Below are positions 27,190 through 35,792 of a stretch of 64,000 bases of DNA, piece by piece. Each line of letters begins with the position of its first letter. Within the stretch, counting starts at the first letter, position 1. Under the pieces are notes generated by a model that was not told where the DNA came from, did not search any database, and saw nothing but the letters and a program-made list of their open reading frames with translations. The DNA is taken from assembly GCA_043777375.1 (NCBI GenBank), contig JAYWHX010000016.1, positions 1 through 64,000 of the forward strand. The letters are read 5' to 3'. The position numbers and the translations under genes were made by a program. The stretch is from TH-plancto1 sp043777375. Its GTDB lineage: Bacteria; Planctomycetota; Planctomycetia; Planctomycetales; Planctomycetaceae.

Positions 27190-28460
27190 ATGCTTTTACG
27201 CCGAGATTTCCTAGCCTCATCCGCTGGTCTCTTCATCGCGGCAATGCAGCCATCGTGGGTCGCTGCGGAACCGGAGCAGGTTGCCCGCAAGAAGGTGGCG
27301 TTCTTGGGCACGGTGGTCCACGAACACTCCCACGCCCAGCATTTTCTGGATCGATTGACCGTCGGATATACGTGGCATGGCGGCTGGCAGAGCCCGCGCG
27401 TGGATGTGGCCTCGGTCTACATCGATCAGTTTCCCAAACAGGACTTGGGTCGGCAGCGGATCGAGAAACACCAGCTGAAGCAGTATGCCAGCATTCGCGA
27501 GGCGCTCACGCTCGGCGGACCCACCTTGGCTGTGGATGGGGTCGTCATCATCGCGGAACATGGCGACTACGAGCGGACTGAAAAGGGGGGAGTCCACTAC
27601 CCGCGTTACAAGTGGTTCAAGGAGGTCGTCCAAGTCTTCGAGACGAGCGGGCGATCTGTGCCGGTCTTCAACGACAAGCACCTGTCGACAGACTGGAAGG
27701 AATGCGTCGAGATGGTCGCCGATGCGAAGCGGTTGAACTTCCCCTTCCTCGCTGGGTCGTCGCTGCCGGTGACATTACGTCAACCGTCGATCGACATGCC
27801 TTACGATAGCGATCTGAAGGAAAGCGTCTGCGTCGCCTACGGCGGAATCGACAGCTACGACTTCCACGCCTACGAGACGGCACAGTGTATGTCCGAGCGC
27901 CGCAAAGGGGGCGAGGTCGGCATCAGCAGTGTTCACGCTCTGAAGGGCGACGCTCTCTGGACCGCACTTGAAGCTGAGGATCGCCAATCGACGCGCGACC
28001 TGTTCGTGGCCGCGCTCTGTCGTAGTCACAACCTCCCTGTTGTCGGGGGATTTCCGACGGCCAGGGTCGACTATCAATGGGCCAAAGCGACGCTGCCCGA
28101 CACGACGGGACTGTTCGTTCAACACCTCGACGGGTTCCGCACGACGGCCTTTCTGACAGGGATTCGTGACTTCAACACGCCGGACAGCTCGGCTCGGGAG
28201 AGATCATCTCGTGCCAGATGTATCTACCCATGCCCGGCCACGGCTCGACAACGGCGGATTTCTTCAACCCTCTGACTCGACACATCGAGGACTTGATCCT
28301 CACCGGGAAGTCACCATACCCCGTCGAGAGAACCCTGCTGACGTCTGGAATGGTGATCGGAGGTGTCGAGTCGATGCATGCTGGGCAGACACGGTTTGAC
28401 ACTCCGGACATGGCCGTGGCCTATCGCGGGCAAAAGGAATCGATGTTCTGGCGAGACTAG
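27190..28460 (+). pseudogene. Tat-type exported protein, frameshifted near its end
   Basis: The first frame (27190-28275) starts MLLRRDFLASSAGLFIAAM, a twin-arginine-like export signal, and runs as a well-behaved protein to GIRDFN near 28176. It then turns into non-protein-like sequence. From 28176 a second frame continues as HAGQLGSGEIISCQMYLPMP and ends at 28460 (FWRD). Restoring one base between AAC and ACGCC at about 28176-28177 joins the two into one protein of roughly 423 residues. I do not recognise a named domain. Histidine-rich motifs (VHEHSHAQHF, IIAEHGDYE) suggest metal binding. A DUF1501 gene follows by 111 bases. Either a real mutation or a sequencing error is possible. Confidence 0.8.
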
Positions 28461-28571
28461 CGACGACCCAGGACACACAGCCCAAATTCAGAATTTGCCT
28501 TGCGAGTTATCGACCCACTTGTGACGATACATATCAGCGCATTGCGATACATCTAGCGACTGAGGTGAAGT

Positions 28572-29933
28572 TTGTCGTCATCCGCCCCCCCATCCTGTTT
28601 CGCCTCGCTCCTGCGGGGGGCTGTTGTCCCCGCGCTGGGGCTGACATCGCGTCGCTGGTTCTTGCAGGCAGGTCTCGCAGGCTTGGGGGCAGGTCTCTCG
28701 ATCAATGGCTCAGCACGAGCGGGCACATCGAACGTTACGGCTCGTAAGTCAGTCATCCTGATCTGGCTTTCTGGAGGCCCCAGCCAGATCGATACGTGGG
28801 ACCCGAAACCGGATGCGCCAAGTGAAATTCGCGGCCCGTTTTCATCGATCCCCACTACGATTCCGGGAGTCCGGTTGTCGGAGCACCTGCCGCTTCAGGC
28901 TTCGATCGCCTCGAAGCTTTCGTTTTTACGAGCCGTCGACTGCTCGATGAGCAATCACACGCCGATCACGATGCAGGCGGGGAACCCGCTGGCTCGGCGG
29001 ACCGACAACGGGCGGGACGGAGACGGCTATCCCTCAATGGGGTCTGTTGCGTCCCGGTTTCGCGGGCCGAATGATCCGGACCTGCCCGCGTTTGTCGGGC
29101 TGGCTCCGCAATGGACTTCCGATGTCTGGGAGGCTGGCCACATGGGCGGGTCCTTTGCCCCAGTCAACGGCGACCAGCTCGCGGGCCGCTGCTCCATGCC
29201 TCCCGGAATGCAGCTCTCGCGATTGGCGGATCGTGACGCACTCCGGACGCAGTTCAATGGGTTGCGTCAGGAACTCGACCGCGGCGACAACTTGGACAAG
29301 CTTCAACTTTCGCAGCAACAAGCCTACGAGATGGTCTCCACGGGAAAGGTCCAGAAGGCATTCGACCTCAGCCAGGAACACGACGTCCTGCGCGATGCCT
29401 ACGGTCGAGACAATCTCGGCCAGCAGGCTCTACTCGCGAGAAGACTCGTTGAGTCAGGCGTCACATTCATCACGATGAGTGCTCGTTGGGGGTACTTCGA
29501 CAATCACGGCGACACTGTTCTGCCTTATCTGGGGATTGAGAAGGGGCTTAAGCTGTTGCTGCCGGGAATCGACCGCACGCTGCACGCATTGGTGACCGAC
29601 CTCGAACAGCGTGGTCTGCTCGACTCGACGCTGGTCATGATGCTGGGCGAATTCGGCCGCTCTCCGGTGATGACCAAGGATGCGGGCCGCGAGCACTGGA
29701 TCAACGTCATGTCGATGGTCATGGCGGGTGGTGGCCTGCGTCATGGCCAGGCAATTGGCAGCACCGACTCACACGGGGGGACAATCCAGTCCGGAGCTGT
29801 CCGCCCGCAAGATCTGGCGGCGACGGTTTTCCGGCATCTCGACATCGACCTGAATAGCCATTGGCTGAGCCCCCAAGGTCGCCCGACTCCAATCATTACC
29901 GAAGGCGGTCGACCGATCCCCGAGTTGGGGTGA
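28572..29933 (+). CDS. Tat-exported DUF1501 protein
   Basis: A 453-residue DUF1501 protein, related to the alkaline phosphatase/sulfatase superfamily and abundant in planctomycetes. A twin-arginine signal (TSRRWFLQAGLAGLGAG) is followed by LIWLSGGPSQIDTWDPKP, MSNHTPITMQAGNP, GWYDNH-like WGYFDNHGDTV, LGEFGRSPVM and the end-piece GSTDSHGGTIQSGAVRPQDL. These Asp/His clusters would bind metal in a sulfatase-like site. The enzyme activity is not established. The TTG at 28572 has AGGTG upstream, but a later start is possible. It probably belongs with the preceding exported gene. Confidence 0.88.
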   Translation: MSSSAPPSCFASLLRGAVVPALGLTSRRWFLQAGLAGLGAGLSINGSARAGTSNVTARKSVILIWLSGGPSQIDTWDPKPDAPSEIRGPFSSIPTTIPGVRLSEHLPLQASIASKLSFLRAVDCSMSNHTPITMQAGNPLARRTDNGRDGDGYPSMGSVASRFRGPNDPDLPAFVGLAPQWTSDVWEAGHMGGSFAPVNGDQLAGRCSMPPGMQLSRLADRDALRTQFNGLRQELDRGDNLDKLQLSQQQAYEMVSTGKVQKAFDLSQEHDVLRDAYGRDNLGQQALLARRLVESGVTFITMSARWGYFDNHGDTVLPYLGIEKGLKLLLPGIDRTLHALVTDLEQRGLLDSTLVMMLGEFGRSPVMTKDAGREHWINVMSMVMAGGGLRHGQAIGSTDSHGGTIQSGAVRPQDLAATVFRHLDIDLNSHWLSPQGRPTPIITEGGRPIPELG

Positions 29934-29975
29934 CTGGCGAGAGAATCAGATACGTATGGCAAGGCGACTGATCAG

Positions 29976-31094
29976 TCAGTCCATCAAAACCCGTTCTCCA
30001 CAGCCGCAACACCGGCGACTGGCAATGACCCACCAGCGGTGTCGCAGCAACGACTGGGTGCAGCGTGGGCACTGGACTTGCTTGGCCATCTGGTCCGCTT
30101 GCCACATGACTTGCAGAGTCCACCCGAAGACCACAAACATCAAGACGGTCGAAACGGTTTCGCCGACCGATTTCATCGCAATCAGCAGGGCGAAGAGAAC
30201 TGGAAATGCAATCGTCATCGCGCGCGTGACGTGTCGATCGGTTCTCTTCCTGAAGTCTTGCGTGAGACGCTGAAACTCCATGCGAGTCCAGATGCCAGTG
30301 ATCGCTGACTTGTCTACGAGGGCCACGCGGTCGGGTCTCACCACATGTCCACAATTGCCGCAACACCCCGTCAGAGCAGCAATCTGACCGCTGATCGACT
30401 CGTGACAGTTCGGGCATTTGTCTGATCGAGCTTCGAATGAATTGTGGGCTCGAACAATACCCCAGCAGAAGACGATGATTCCCGGCGTGACCACCAGCAC
30501 TCGCAAAAGCGGATAGACCACTTCTCCAACGGTTGCCGCAATGGCCACGGTCCAGTGATCCACCAGCAGTTTAGAGATTAAGCTCCATGCAATTCCCGCA
30601 GCTGCCCAGCGAGCCACCGTCCAGAGGGTCTGCCATGACTCCAGACGTTCGTAGGTCCGTGTTGCAGATTGTTTCCCGCCGGGATTCGCCCTGAAATCTC
30701 GATCAATCAACGCACCTTCTGCCCCGACGATGATCTGTTCACACTCCGGGCAACGTGAGGTGGGGATCACTGTCAGTAAGGTTTGCAGATTCCCGATGGC
30801 AGTCCGGCAACACGGACACCGAAGGGCCATTTCGGCTCGACTGAGGCGAATGACCACCCAGGCAACTCCACCAAGCAAGCAGGCCAGACAAGCACCGGAT
30901 AGCCAGCGCAGCCACAGCGGCGTCTCGACGGGGATTGCTCCCGGCTCCGGTGCCGTCATCGCGATCACGCAGAACTCGATTGCCATCGGAATCGACGAGA
31001 GAGCGAGCGACAGCAACGCTCGGTGAGACACCGATTCAAACGACTTCCGATGGGCGATCAACGCCGCGCGTGTCAACAACCGAGCTTCGTTCAT
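29976..31094 (-). CDS. Membrane protein with zinc-ribbon CxxC clusters
   Basis: A 372-residue protein that I do not recognise. Several hydrophobic segments (ALLSLALSSIPMAIEFCVIA, LACLLGGVAWVVIRL, AMTIAFPVLFALLIAMKSV, VLMFVVFGWTLQVMW) alternate with three cysteine modules: CPCCRTAI with CPECEQII, CPNCHESI with CCGNCGHVV, and CPRCTQSL with CCGCGERV. Each module has four cysteines spaced like a rubredoxin-type zinc ribbon. The loops with cysteines are likely on one face of the membrane. It lies convergent to the DUF1501 gene. Function is unknown. Confidence 0.75.
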   Translation of the reverse strand: MNEARLLTRAALIAHRKSFESVSHRALLSLALSSIPMAIEFCVIAMTAPEPGAIPVETPLWLRWLSGACLACLLGGVAWVVIRLSRAEMALRCPCCRTAIGNLQTLLTVIPTSRCPECEQIIVGAEGALIDRDFRANPGGKQSATRTYERLESWQTLWTVARWAAAGIAWSLISKLLVDHWTVAIAATVGEVVYPLLRVLVVTPGIIVFCWGIVRAHNSFEARSDKCPNCHESISGQIAALTGCCGNCGHVVRPDRVALVDKSAITGIWTRMEFQRLTQDFRKRTDRHVTRAMTIAFPVLFALLIAMKSVGETVSTVLMFVVFGWTLQVMWQADQMAKQVQCPRCTQSLLRHRWWVIASRRCCGCGERVLMD

Positions 31095-31178
31095 TCAGTT
31101 CTCCTGCTTTCAGGAGCAACGTACAAAAGCGGCGTACGGATCACTGAATCGATATCCGCCAACTCATCGAAACGACTT

Positions 31179-31229
31179 CACCATCACCATCACCATCACC
31201 AACAGCACCAGACATCAGCACCAGACATC
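31179..31229. repeat. CACCAT microsatellite and 13-bp tandem repeat
   Basis: Between 31179 and 31203 the sequence is repeats of CACCAT. It is followed at once by AGCACCAGACATC twice (31204-31229). It is non-coding and lies in the spacer 31095-31326. Confidence 0.7.
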
Positions 31230-31326
31230 AGCCTGTCGGGGCTCTCGCTTGGGATCCAACTTGTGCGGTTGCATAACGCCTCGGCAGGCTGACGCCGTGC
31301 CGCTCTCTGGAAGAATTCATACCGAC

Positions 31327-31704
31327 TTACGAGCGGTGCTTCGATAGCACCTTCTCCAGGACCGACTGCAACTGGCTGGCTGCTTGACCGCGCGACAGGA
31401 CAGCTGCGAAACCGGCGTTCTGTGCGGCTTGCAAGCGTTCGGTGGCCACATGCGGGGCGTAAGCAACGGTTTGCGGGCGACCGGTGGTCTGGGTGAGCTG
31501 ACCAATCGCCACCAGATCGAGGTCGGACGCCTCCAGATCGAGTACCAGGACATCCACCGGCTGGGTCGCCAGACGCTCGAGCAAGCCTCGTCCGGATAAC
31601 ACCCGGCTCACCTCTCCACACACAGCTCCCAGTGCATTCAGCACAGGGACGCCGAGCATCAGATCGCCGCTGACAAACAGGCCCTTGAGCGTTTTTTCCG
31701 ACAC
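31327..31704 (-). CDS. Receiver-like domain protein
   Basis: A 125-residue protein with the alternating strand-helix pattern of a response-regulator receiver: GLFVSGDLML, DVLVLDLEASDLDLV (an Asp at the position of the phospho-acceptor strand), QTVAYAPHV and AGFAAVLSRGQAASQLQSVL. The lysine usually found at the end of strand 5 is replaced (VLSRGQ), and the acidic pair at strand 1 is weak, so phosphorylation may be lost. No output domain is attached. GTG at 31704 follows GGAGAG by 7 bases. Its leader overlaps the terminator of the thuA-like gene upstream. Confidence 0.7.
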   Translation of the reverse strand: MSEKTLKGLFVSGDLMLGVPVLNALGAVCGEVSRVLSGRGLLERLATQPVDVLVLDLEASDLDLVAIGQLTQTTGRPQTVAYAPHVATERLQAAQNAGFAAVLSRGQAASQLQSVLEKVLSKHRS

Positions 31705-31715
31705 ATCAACTCTCC

Positions 31716-31750
31716 AGAAAAAAGCCCAGTGGTGGATACCACTGGGCTTT
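31716..31750 (-). terminator. Terminator between thuA-like and receiver-like genes
   Basis: A 13-bp perfect stem (31721-31733 with 31738-31750), loop of 4, then TTTTCTGG on the minus strand. It lies 24 bases after the thuA-like stop codon and only about 12 bases before the start codon of the next gene. Confidence 0.88.
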
Positions 31751-31774
31751 CAGCATCTCGCGAACAAACAACCA

Positions 31775-32659
31775 CTACTTCTTTTCTTTGCCCTTGAACC
31801 CACCAGCTGCAAAGTCCTTGGCGGACTTCTCTTCCATGGCCTTGGAGACCTCGGGATTCGGCGTCGCGTCGATTTCGATCTCGTCGCGAATCCAGTGGAT
31901 CGCCTGAGTGATCGAGTCGAGGTACGCCGGGTTCACCCAGGAACTCTCGTTGTGGCCGAGGTTGTTGTAGTACAGCTTCCCTTCGCCCACATTCTTGATC
32001 CAGCAGAGCGGGACATGGTAGCCGTGATCAGTCGGGATTTCGCTTCCGGTCGGGCTCTTCGAGTAATCCAGGCTCATCAACACTCGGCACTTGGCAGGCT
32101 GCCAGTGGCGGTACATGTAGATTTCGTCTTTGATGACGAATTCGGTCCCGAACGGTTTGGTCAGCGGGTTCTGCTCATGCACAGTGAATGTGACGGTGTT
32201 CCCGGCATTCCACGGGTGGCCAATAAACACTCCCCCCATCAAATCCCAGTATGGCTCATAATCGTGGTAGGTGTCACCCGCTGAGTGAAATCCCATGATT
32301 CCGTGCCCCTTCTTGTGGGCCCACTCCTTGAACAGATAGTCACGGTCCGCATCTGCGATCGGTAAGTTCAGCGTCGTATAGAACGCGACGATGTCATACT
32401 TGTCGAGATTCGCCTTCGTGACGTCTGCGGCACAGTCCTGAGTCAGGTCGACCGTGAAGAGCTTCGACGTCTCGGCCAGGGTCTTGATCGCAATCTCAGC
32501 AGGTGCCAGCTGCCCTTCCTTACGAGTGACGGAGCTGTGCTTGAATCCCGCACTCTGCGTAATGAACAACATCCGCGAAGGAGCCTTGTCCTCAGCCGAC
32601 ACAAACCCGCACAGGCAGCTGGCGGCAACCAGCCCAAACATGACGCGACGCAACATCAA
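31775..32659 (-). CDS. Exported ThuA-like domain protein
   Basis: A 294-residue ThuA-like protein (class I glutaminase-amidotransferase-like fold, related to trehalose utilisation proteins). A signal peptide (VMFGLVAASCLCGFVSA) precedes RMLFITQSAGFKHSSVTR, DIVAFYTTLNLPI, HGIMGFHSAGDTY, the FTVHEQNPLTKPF segment typical of the family, and NNLGHNESSW. The C-terminus (KDFAAGGFKGKEKK) is basic. Planctomycetes carry many such proteins with presumed sugar-handling roles, but activity is unproven. Start at either of two adjacent ATGs. It is transcribed away from aroA. Confidence 0.88.
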   Translation of the reverse strand: MMLRRVMFGLVAASCLCGFVSAEDKAPSRMLFITQSAGFKHSSVTRKEGQLAPAEIAIKTLAETSKLFTVDLTQDCAADVTKANLDKYDIVAFYTTLNLPIADADRDYLFKEWAHKKGHGIMGFHSAGDTYHDYEPYWDLMGGVFIGHPWNAGNTVTFTVHEQNPLTKPFGTEFVIKDEIYMYRHWQPAKCRVLMSLDYSKSPTGSEIPTDHGYHVPLCWIKNVGEGKLYYNNLGHNESSWVNPAYLDSITQAIHWIRDEIEIDATPNPEVSKAMEEKSAKDFAAGGFKGKEKK

Positions 32660-32929
32660 AGACTCCCAAGAGTGAGGCAGCGGTTCCAGGGATGCGATCC
32701 GACCGGCGCATCCGGTGCCTCCTTTCTATCGAGTTCCGCGCAGAACCTCCAGATTCCCGGATCAGGATCTGGAAATGTGTCTGGCCAGATTTTATGGCAC
32801 CAAGAGAAATAACGATGACCAAGCAGAGAATTGTTCTGCAGTATGCTTGGATTTCCTTGGCCTGACCAACGTGTCTGCATCCGTTATGATCAGTGACGAA
32901 TGCTTCCTGGACCGCTCATCGAATGTCCC

Positions 32930-34213
32930 ATGTCTGATGCCTTGGAAATCACCCCTGTTCGCGGCCCCGTCGTCGGTTCGATTCGCCCGCCGGGTTCGAA
33001 AAGCCTGACCAATCGGTCTCTGATTCTGGCTGCGCTGGCTCAAGGGCCGACGACGTTATCGGGAGTACTCGATAGCGTTGATACACAGGTCATGATTGAA
33101 AGTCTGCGCCGACTGGGATTGAAGATCGAGCAGGATTTAAAGGCAAATACCATTTCGCTTGTCGGCTGCGGGGGAATCATCGCTCCTCCTGGTGCCGAGC
33201 TGTGGTTGGAGAATAGCGGGACCAGTATTCGATTTTTGACGGCGATGTGCTGTCTTGGACAAGGGCAGTTCCGGCTCGATGGCAACTCCCGGATGCGTGA
33301 ACGACCGATTGAGCCGCTCGTGCAGGCTCTGCGAGAAGCGGGAATCGCAATCCGCTGCGAGCTGGAGACGGATTGCCCTCCCGTGATGATCAATGCGCGG
33401 GGACTTCCGGGTGGGAAATGGACCGTTGATGGAAATCTGTCGAGCCAGTACCTGAGCGCTCTGCTGATGACAGCCCCCTGTGCCCAGTCCGATGTGACGC
33501 TCAGCGTTCGCGGTGAGCTGGTCTCGCGCCCCTATGTCGATATGACAATCGCGAACATGCGGCAGTTCGGAGCGTTGGTCACCGAGCATCGCCCGAATGT
33601 GTTTCAGATCGCCGCTCGCCCCTATCAAGGCTGTGACTACGACATCGAGCCCGATGCCTCTGCCGCCAGCTACTTCTTTGCCCTCGCAGCTGTCACCGGT
33701 GGCGATATCACCGTGATGGGTCTGACCCGCGATGCGTTGCAGGGGGATGTGGGGTTTGTCGAGGCTCTGGTCCGCATGGGGTGCCGGGCAGAGTTTGGCC
33801 CGCGTTCGATTCGCGTGATCGGTGGACCGCTGACGGGGATCGACATCGATATGAATGCGATCAGCGACACGGCTCAGACGCTCGCATGTGTCGCTCCGTT
33901 CGCCACCGGACCGACCCGTATTCGGAACGTCGCCCACATGCGTTTGAAGGAAACAGACCGCGTCTCGGCAGTCGTCACTGAGCTGCGTCGGCTGGGGCTG
34001 ACCGTCGAGGAACACGAAGATGGCATGACGATTCATCCCGGTCCCCTGCATGGCGGGACCGTTGCGACGTATGATGACCACCGGATGGCCATGAGCTTTT
34101 CACTTCTCGGGGTGCGACAGCCGGGTATCTCGATTGCAGACCCCGGCTGTACCGCGAAAACCTATCCCGAATATTTCACCGATCTCGAAACTCTCTGTCA
34201 GGCCGCCCGATGA
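32930..34213 (+). CDS. aroA: 3-phosphoshikimate 1-carboxyvinyltransferase (EPSP synthase)
   Basis: A 427-residue EPSP synthase, the sixth step of the shikimate pathway, joining shikimate 3-phosphate and PEP. The PPGSKSLTNRSLILAAL start, LENSGTSIRFLTA, GNSRMRERPIEPLV, the DASAASYFFAL segment and HMRLKETDRVSA with DDHRMAMSF are all conserved. The P-loop-like Asn-Ser-Gly-Thr and the RMR motif indicate a functional enzyme. Start by family length at 32930, though an in-frame ATG at 32900 would add ten residues. Its stop overlaps the rsmB start (ATGA), so the two are translationally coupled. Confidence 0.96.
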   Translation: MSDALEITPVRGPVVGSIRPPGSKSLTNRSLILAALAQGPTTLSGVLDSVDTQVMIESLRRLGLKIEQDLKANTISLVGCGGIIAPPGAELWLENSGTSIRFLTAMCCLGQGQFRLDGNSRMRERPIEPLVQALREAGIAIRCELETDCPPVMINARGLPGGKWTVDGNLSSQYLSALLMTAPCAQSDVTLSVRGELVSRPYVDMTIANMRQFGALVTEHRPNVFQIAARPYQGCDYDIEPDASAASYFFALAAVTGGDITVMGLTRDALQGDVGFVEALVRMGCRAEFGPRSIRVIGGPLTGIDIDMNAISDTAQTLACVAPFATGPTRIRNVAHMRLKETDRVSAVVTELRRLGLTVEEHEDGMTIHPGPLHGGTVATYDDHRMAMSFSLLGVRQPGISIADPGCTAKTYPEYFTDLETLCQAAR

Positions 34214-35790
34214 ACCAGTACGACTCACGAGGCCGTCGGCCAGAACGCCCGTTCTCTGGCGGACCTTCCCGAGGCGGCCCCCCTCAATTCACTCCTCGTC
34301 AACAACCGACCACGCTGGAGAGGTTTGCGGATGCGCGTGGGATCACCTTCGAAGCCCTTGGCACGTTTGAGAACCGCCGCGCTTTCGTCTCCGATGCGCT
34401 CGAGCAGCTGTTCCAGGAGCGAAGCGTTTCGAACTCCGACAAGGGGCTGGCGACGGAGATGTCGTATGGGATCGCGCGGCGGCTGGCGTCGGTCGATTCC
34501 TTGATCGAGGCGGCGTGCGACCGACAACGCGACATGGTCCAGGACGGTTTGTGGCGACTGATGCGAATTGGGACGTACCAGCTGGCTTGGCTGCAATCGA
34601 TTCCAGCGCATGCCGCAATTCATGAGACCGTGGAGCTGGCCCACCGACTGGGGCAATCGGGCTGGGCGGGATTTCTGAATGCAGTGTTGCGGCGGTTGCA
34701 GCGGGACATCCTGCCGCTCGATCAAGCGGGCTGGTCGAGCCAGCGAACGCTCGGTGATCTGGTGGCGAATCCCGATCCGAGTTGGCTGCCGATACGCATC
34801 GCCGATTCGTCGTTGAACCTGCACTCTGCGACCTCAGCCGAACCATGCGATTATCAAGCCTCCGAGCGGCTCATGGATGGACTCCAACTCCGGCAACCGA
34901 TCTTTCCCGACCCGGGTCGATTCATCGCAGCTCACTGGGCTGAGTCATTCAGTTATCCGGAATGGATGATCGACGATTGGTGCCAGCAGCTGGGGGAGGT
35001 CGCTGCACTTGATCGCGCCAGTTGGTTCAACTCAGCTGGACGAATGTGCCTGCGAGTGAATCTGTGGAAAACCACGCGTGAGGCCATGCTCACGGCATTG
35101 GAACAGTCCGGAGTGGACGCGATTCCCGGTCGGTTGCCCGAGTCCATCATCCTCACGAGCCCGATACCGGTGGTCGATCTCCCCGGCTTCTGGGATGGCT
35201 TGGTCAGTATTCAAGACGAATCCGCGATGGCAGCTGCGGCACTGCTGGCCCCACAGCCTGGCTGGCGAGTGCTCGATATGTGCGCTGCTCCGGGTGGCAA
35301 GACGGCTCACATGGCGGAACAGATGCGGAATCAGGGGAAGATCATCGCCTGCGACTCGACGGCGGAACGACTGCCCCTGATCGAGCAGAACTGCGAGCGG
35401 CTCAAGATCGAAATCGTGCAGACCCGAGAGGTCCGCATGGATGGAGACGACATCCCGGATGGACCGTTCGATGCCGTCTTGGTCGACGTGCCTTGCTCCA
35501 ACACAGGTGTGCTGGGCAAGCGTCCCGAGGTTCGCTGGCGGTTCGTGCCCGGCGAATTGCGAGAGCTGATTCCGATCCAGATGCGACTGCTGCGGTCGGC
35601 CTTGGACCGCGTGCGTGCGGGTGGACGAATCGTCTATTCGACGTGTAGCAGCGACCCGCGTGAGAACGAGCAAGTCATCCGCGAGGTGCTGTTGCAATAC
35701 CCGAATTGCGAGCTGCGGGAAACTCGGCAGCATGTCCCCGGCCATCCCGTGGATGGTGGCTTCGCGGGGCTAATCGTCAAGCGGGGTTAG
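34210..35790 (+). CDS. rsmB: 16S rRNA (cytosine-967-C5) methyltransferase
   Basis: A 526-residue RsmB/Fmu protein that methylates a cytosine of 16S rRNA with S-adenosylmethionine. After a Pro/Gly/Arg-rich N-terminal tail of about 40 residues comes the NusB-like RNA-binding domain (about 45-190), then the methyltransferase: CAAPGGKTAHMAEQM, the first catalytic-region cysteine in DVPCSNTGVLGKRPEVRWR, and YSTCSSDPRENE. There is an extra middle segment of about 90 residues compared with E. coli. It overlaps aroA by 4 bases and converges on the DUF1571 gene, with stops 2 bases apart. Confidence 0.93.
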   Translation: MNQYDSRGRRPERPFSGGPSRGGPPQFTPRQQPTTLERFADARGITFEALGTFENRRAFVSDALEQLFQERSVSNSDKGLATEMSYGIARRLASVDSLIEAACDRQRDMVQDGLWRLMRIGTYQLAWLQSIPAHAAIHETVELAHRLGQSGWAGFLNAVLRRLQRDILPLDQAGWSSQRTLGDLVANPDPSWLPIRIADSSLNLHSATSAEPCDYQASERLMDGLQLRQPIFPDPGRFIAAHWAESFSYPEWMIDDWCQQLGEVAALDRASWFNSAGRMCLRVNLWKTTREAMLTALEQSGVDAIPGRLPESIILTSPIPVVDLPGFWDGLVSIQDESAMAAAALLAPQPGWRVLDMCAAPGGKTAHMAEQMRNQGKIIACDSTAERLPLIEQNCERLKIEIVQTREVRMDGDDIPDGPFDAVLVDVPCSNTGVLGKRPEVRWRFVPGELRELIPIQMRLLRSALDRVRAGGRIVYSTCSSDPRENEQVIREVLLQYPNCELRETRQHVPGHPVDGGFAGLIVKRG

Positions 35791-35792
35791 AA

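Noticed and set aside
31179..31203. CACCAT repeats that could code a His tag
   Set aside because: The tract lies in a spacer and is not in any supported frame. It is a simple microsatellite.
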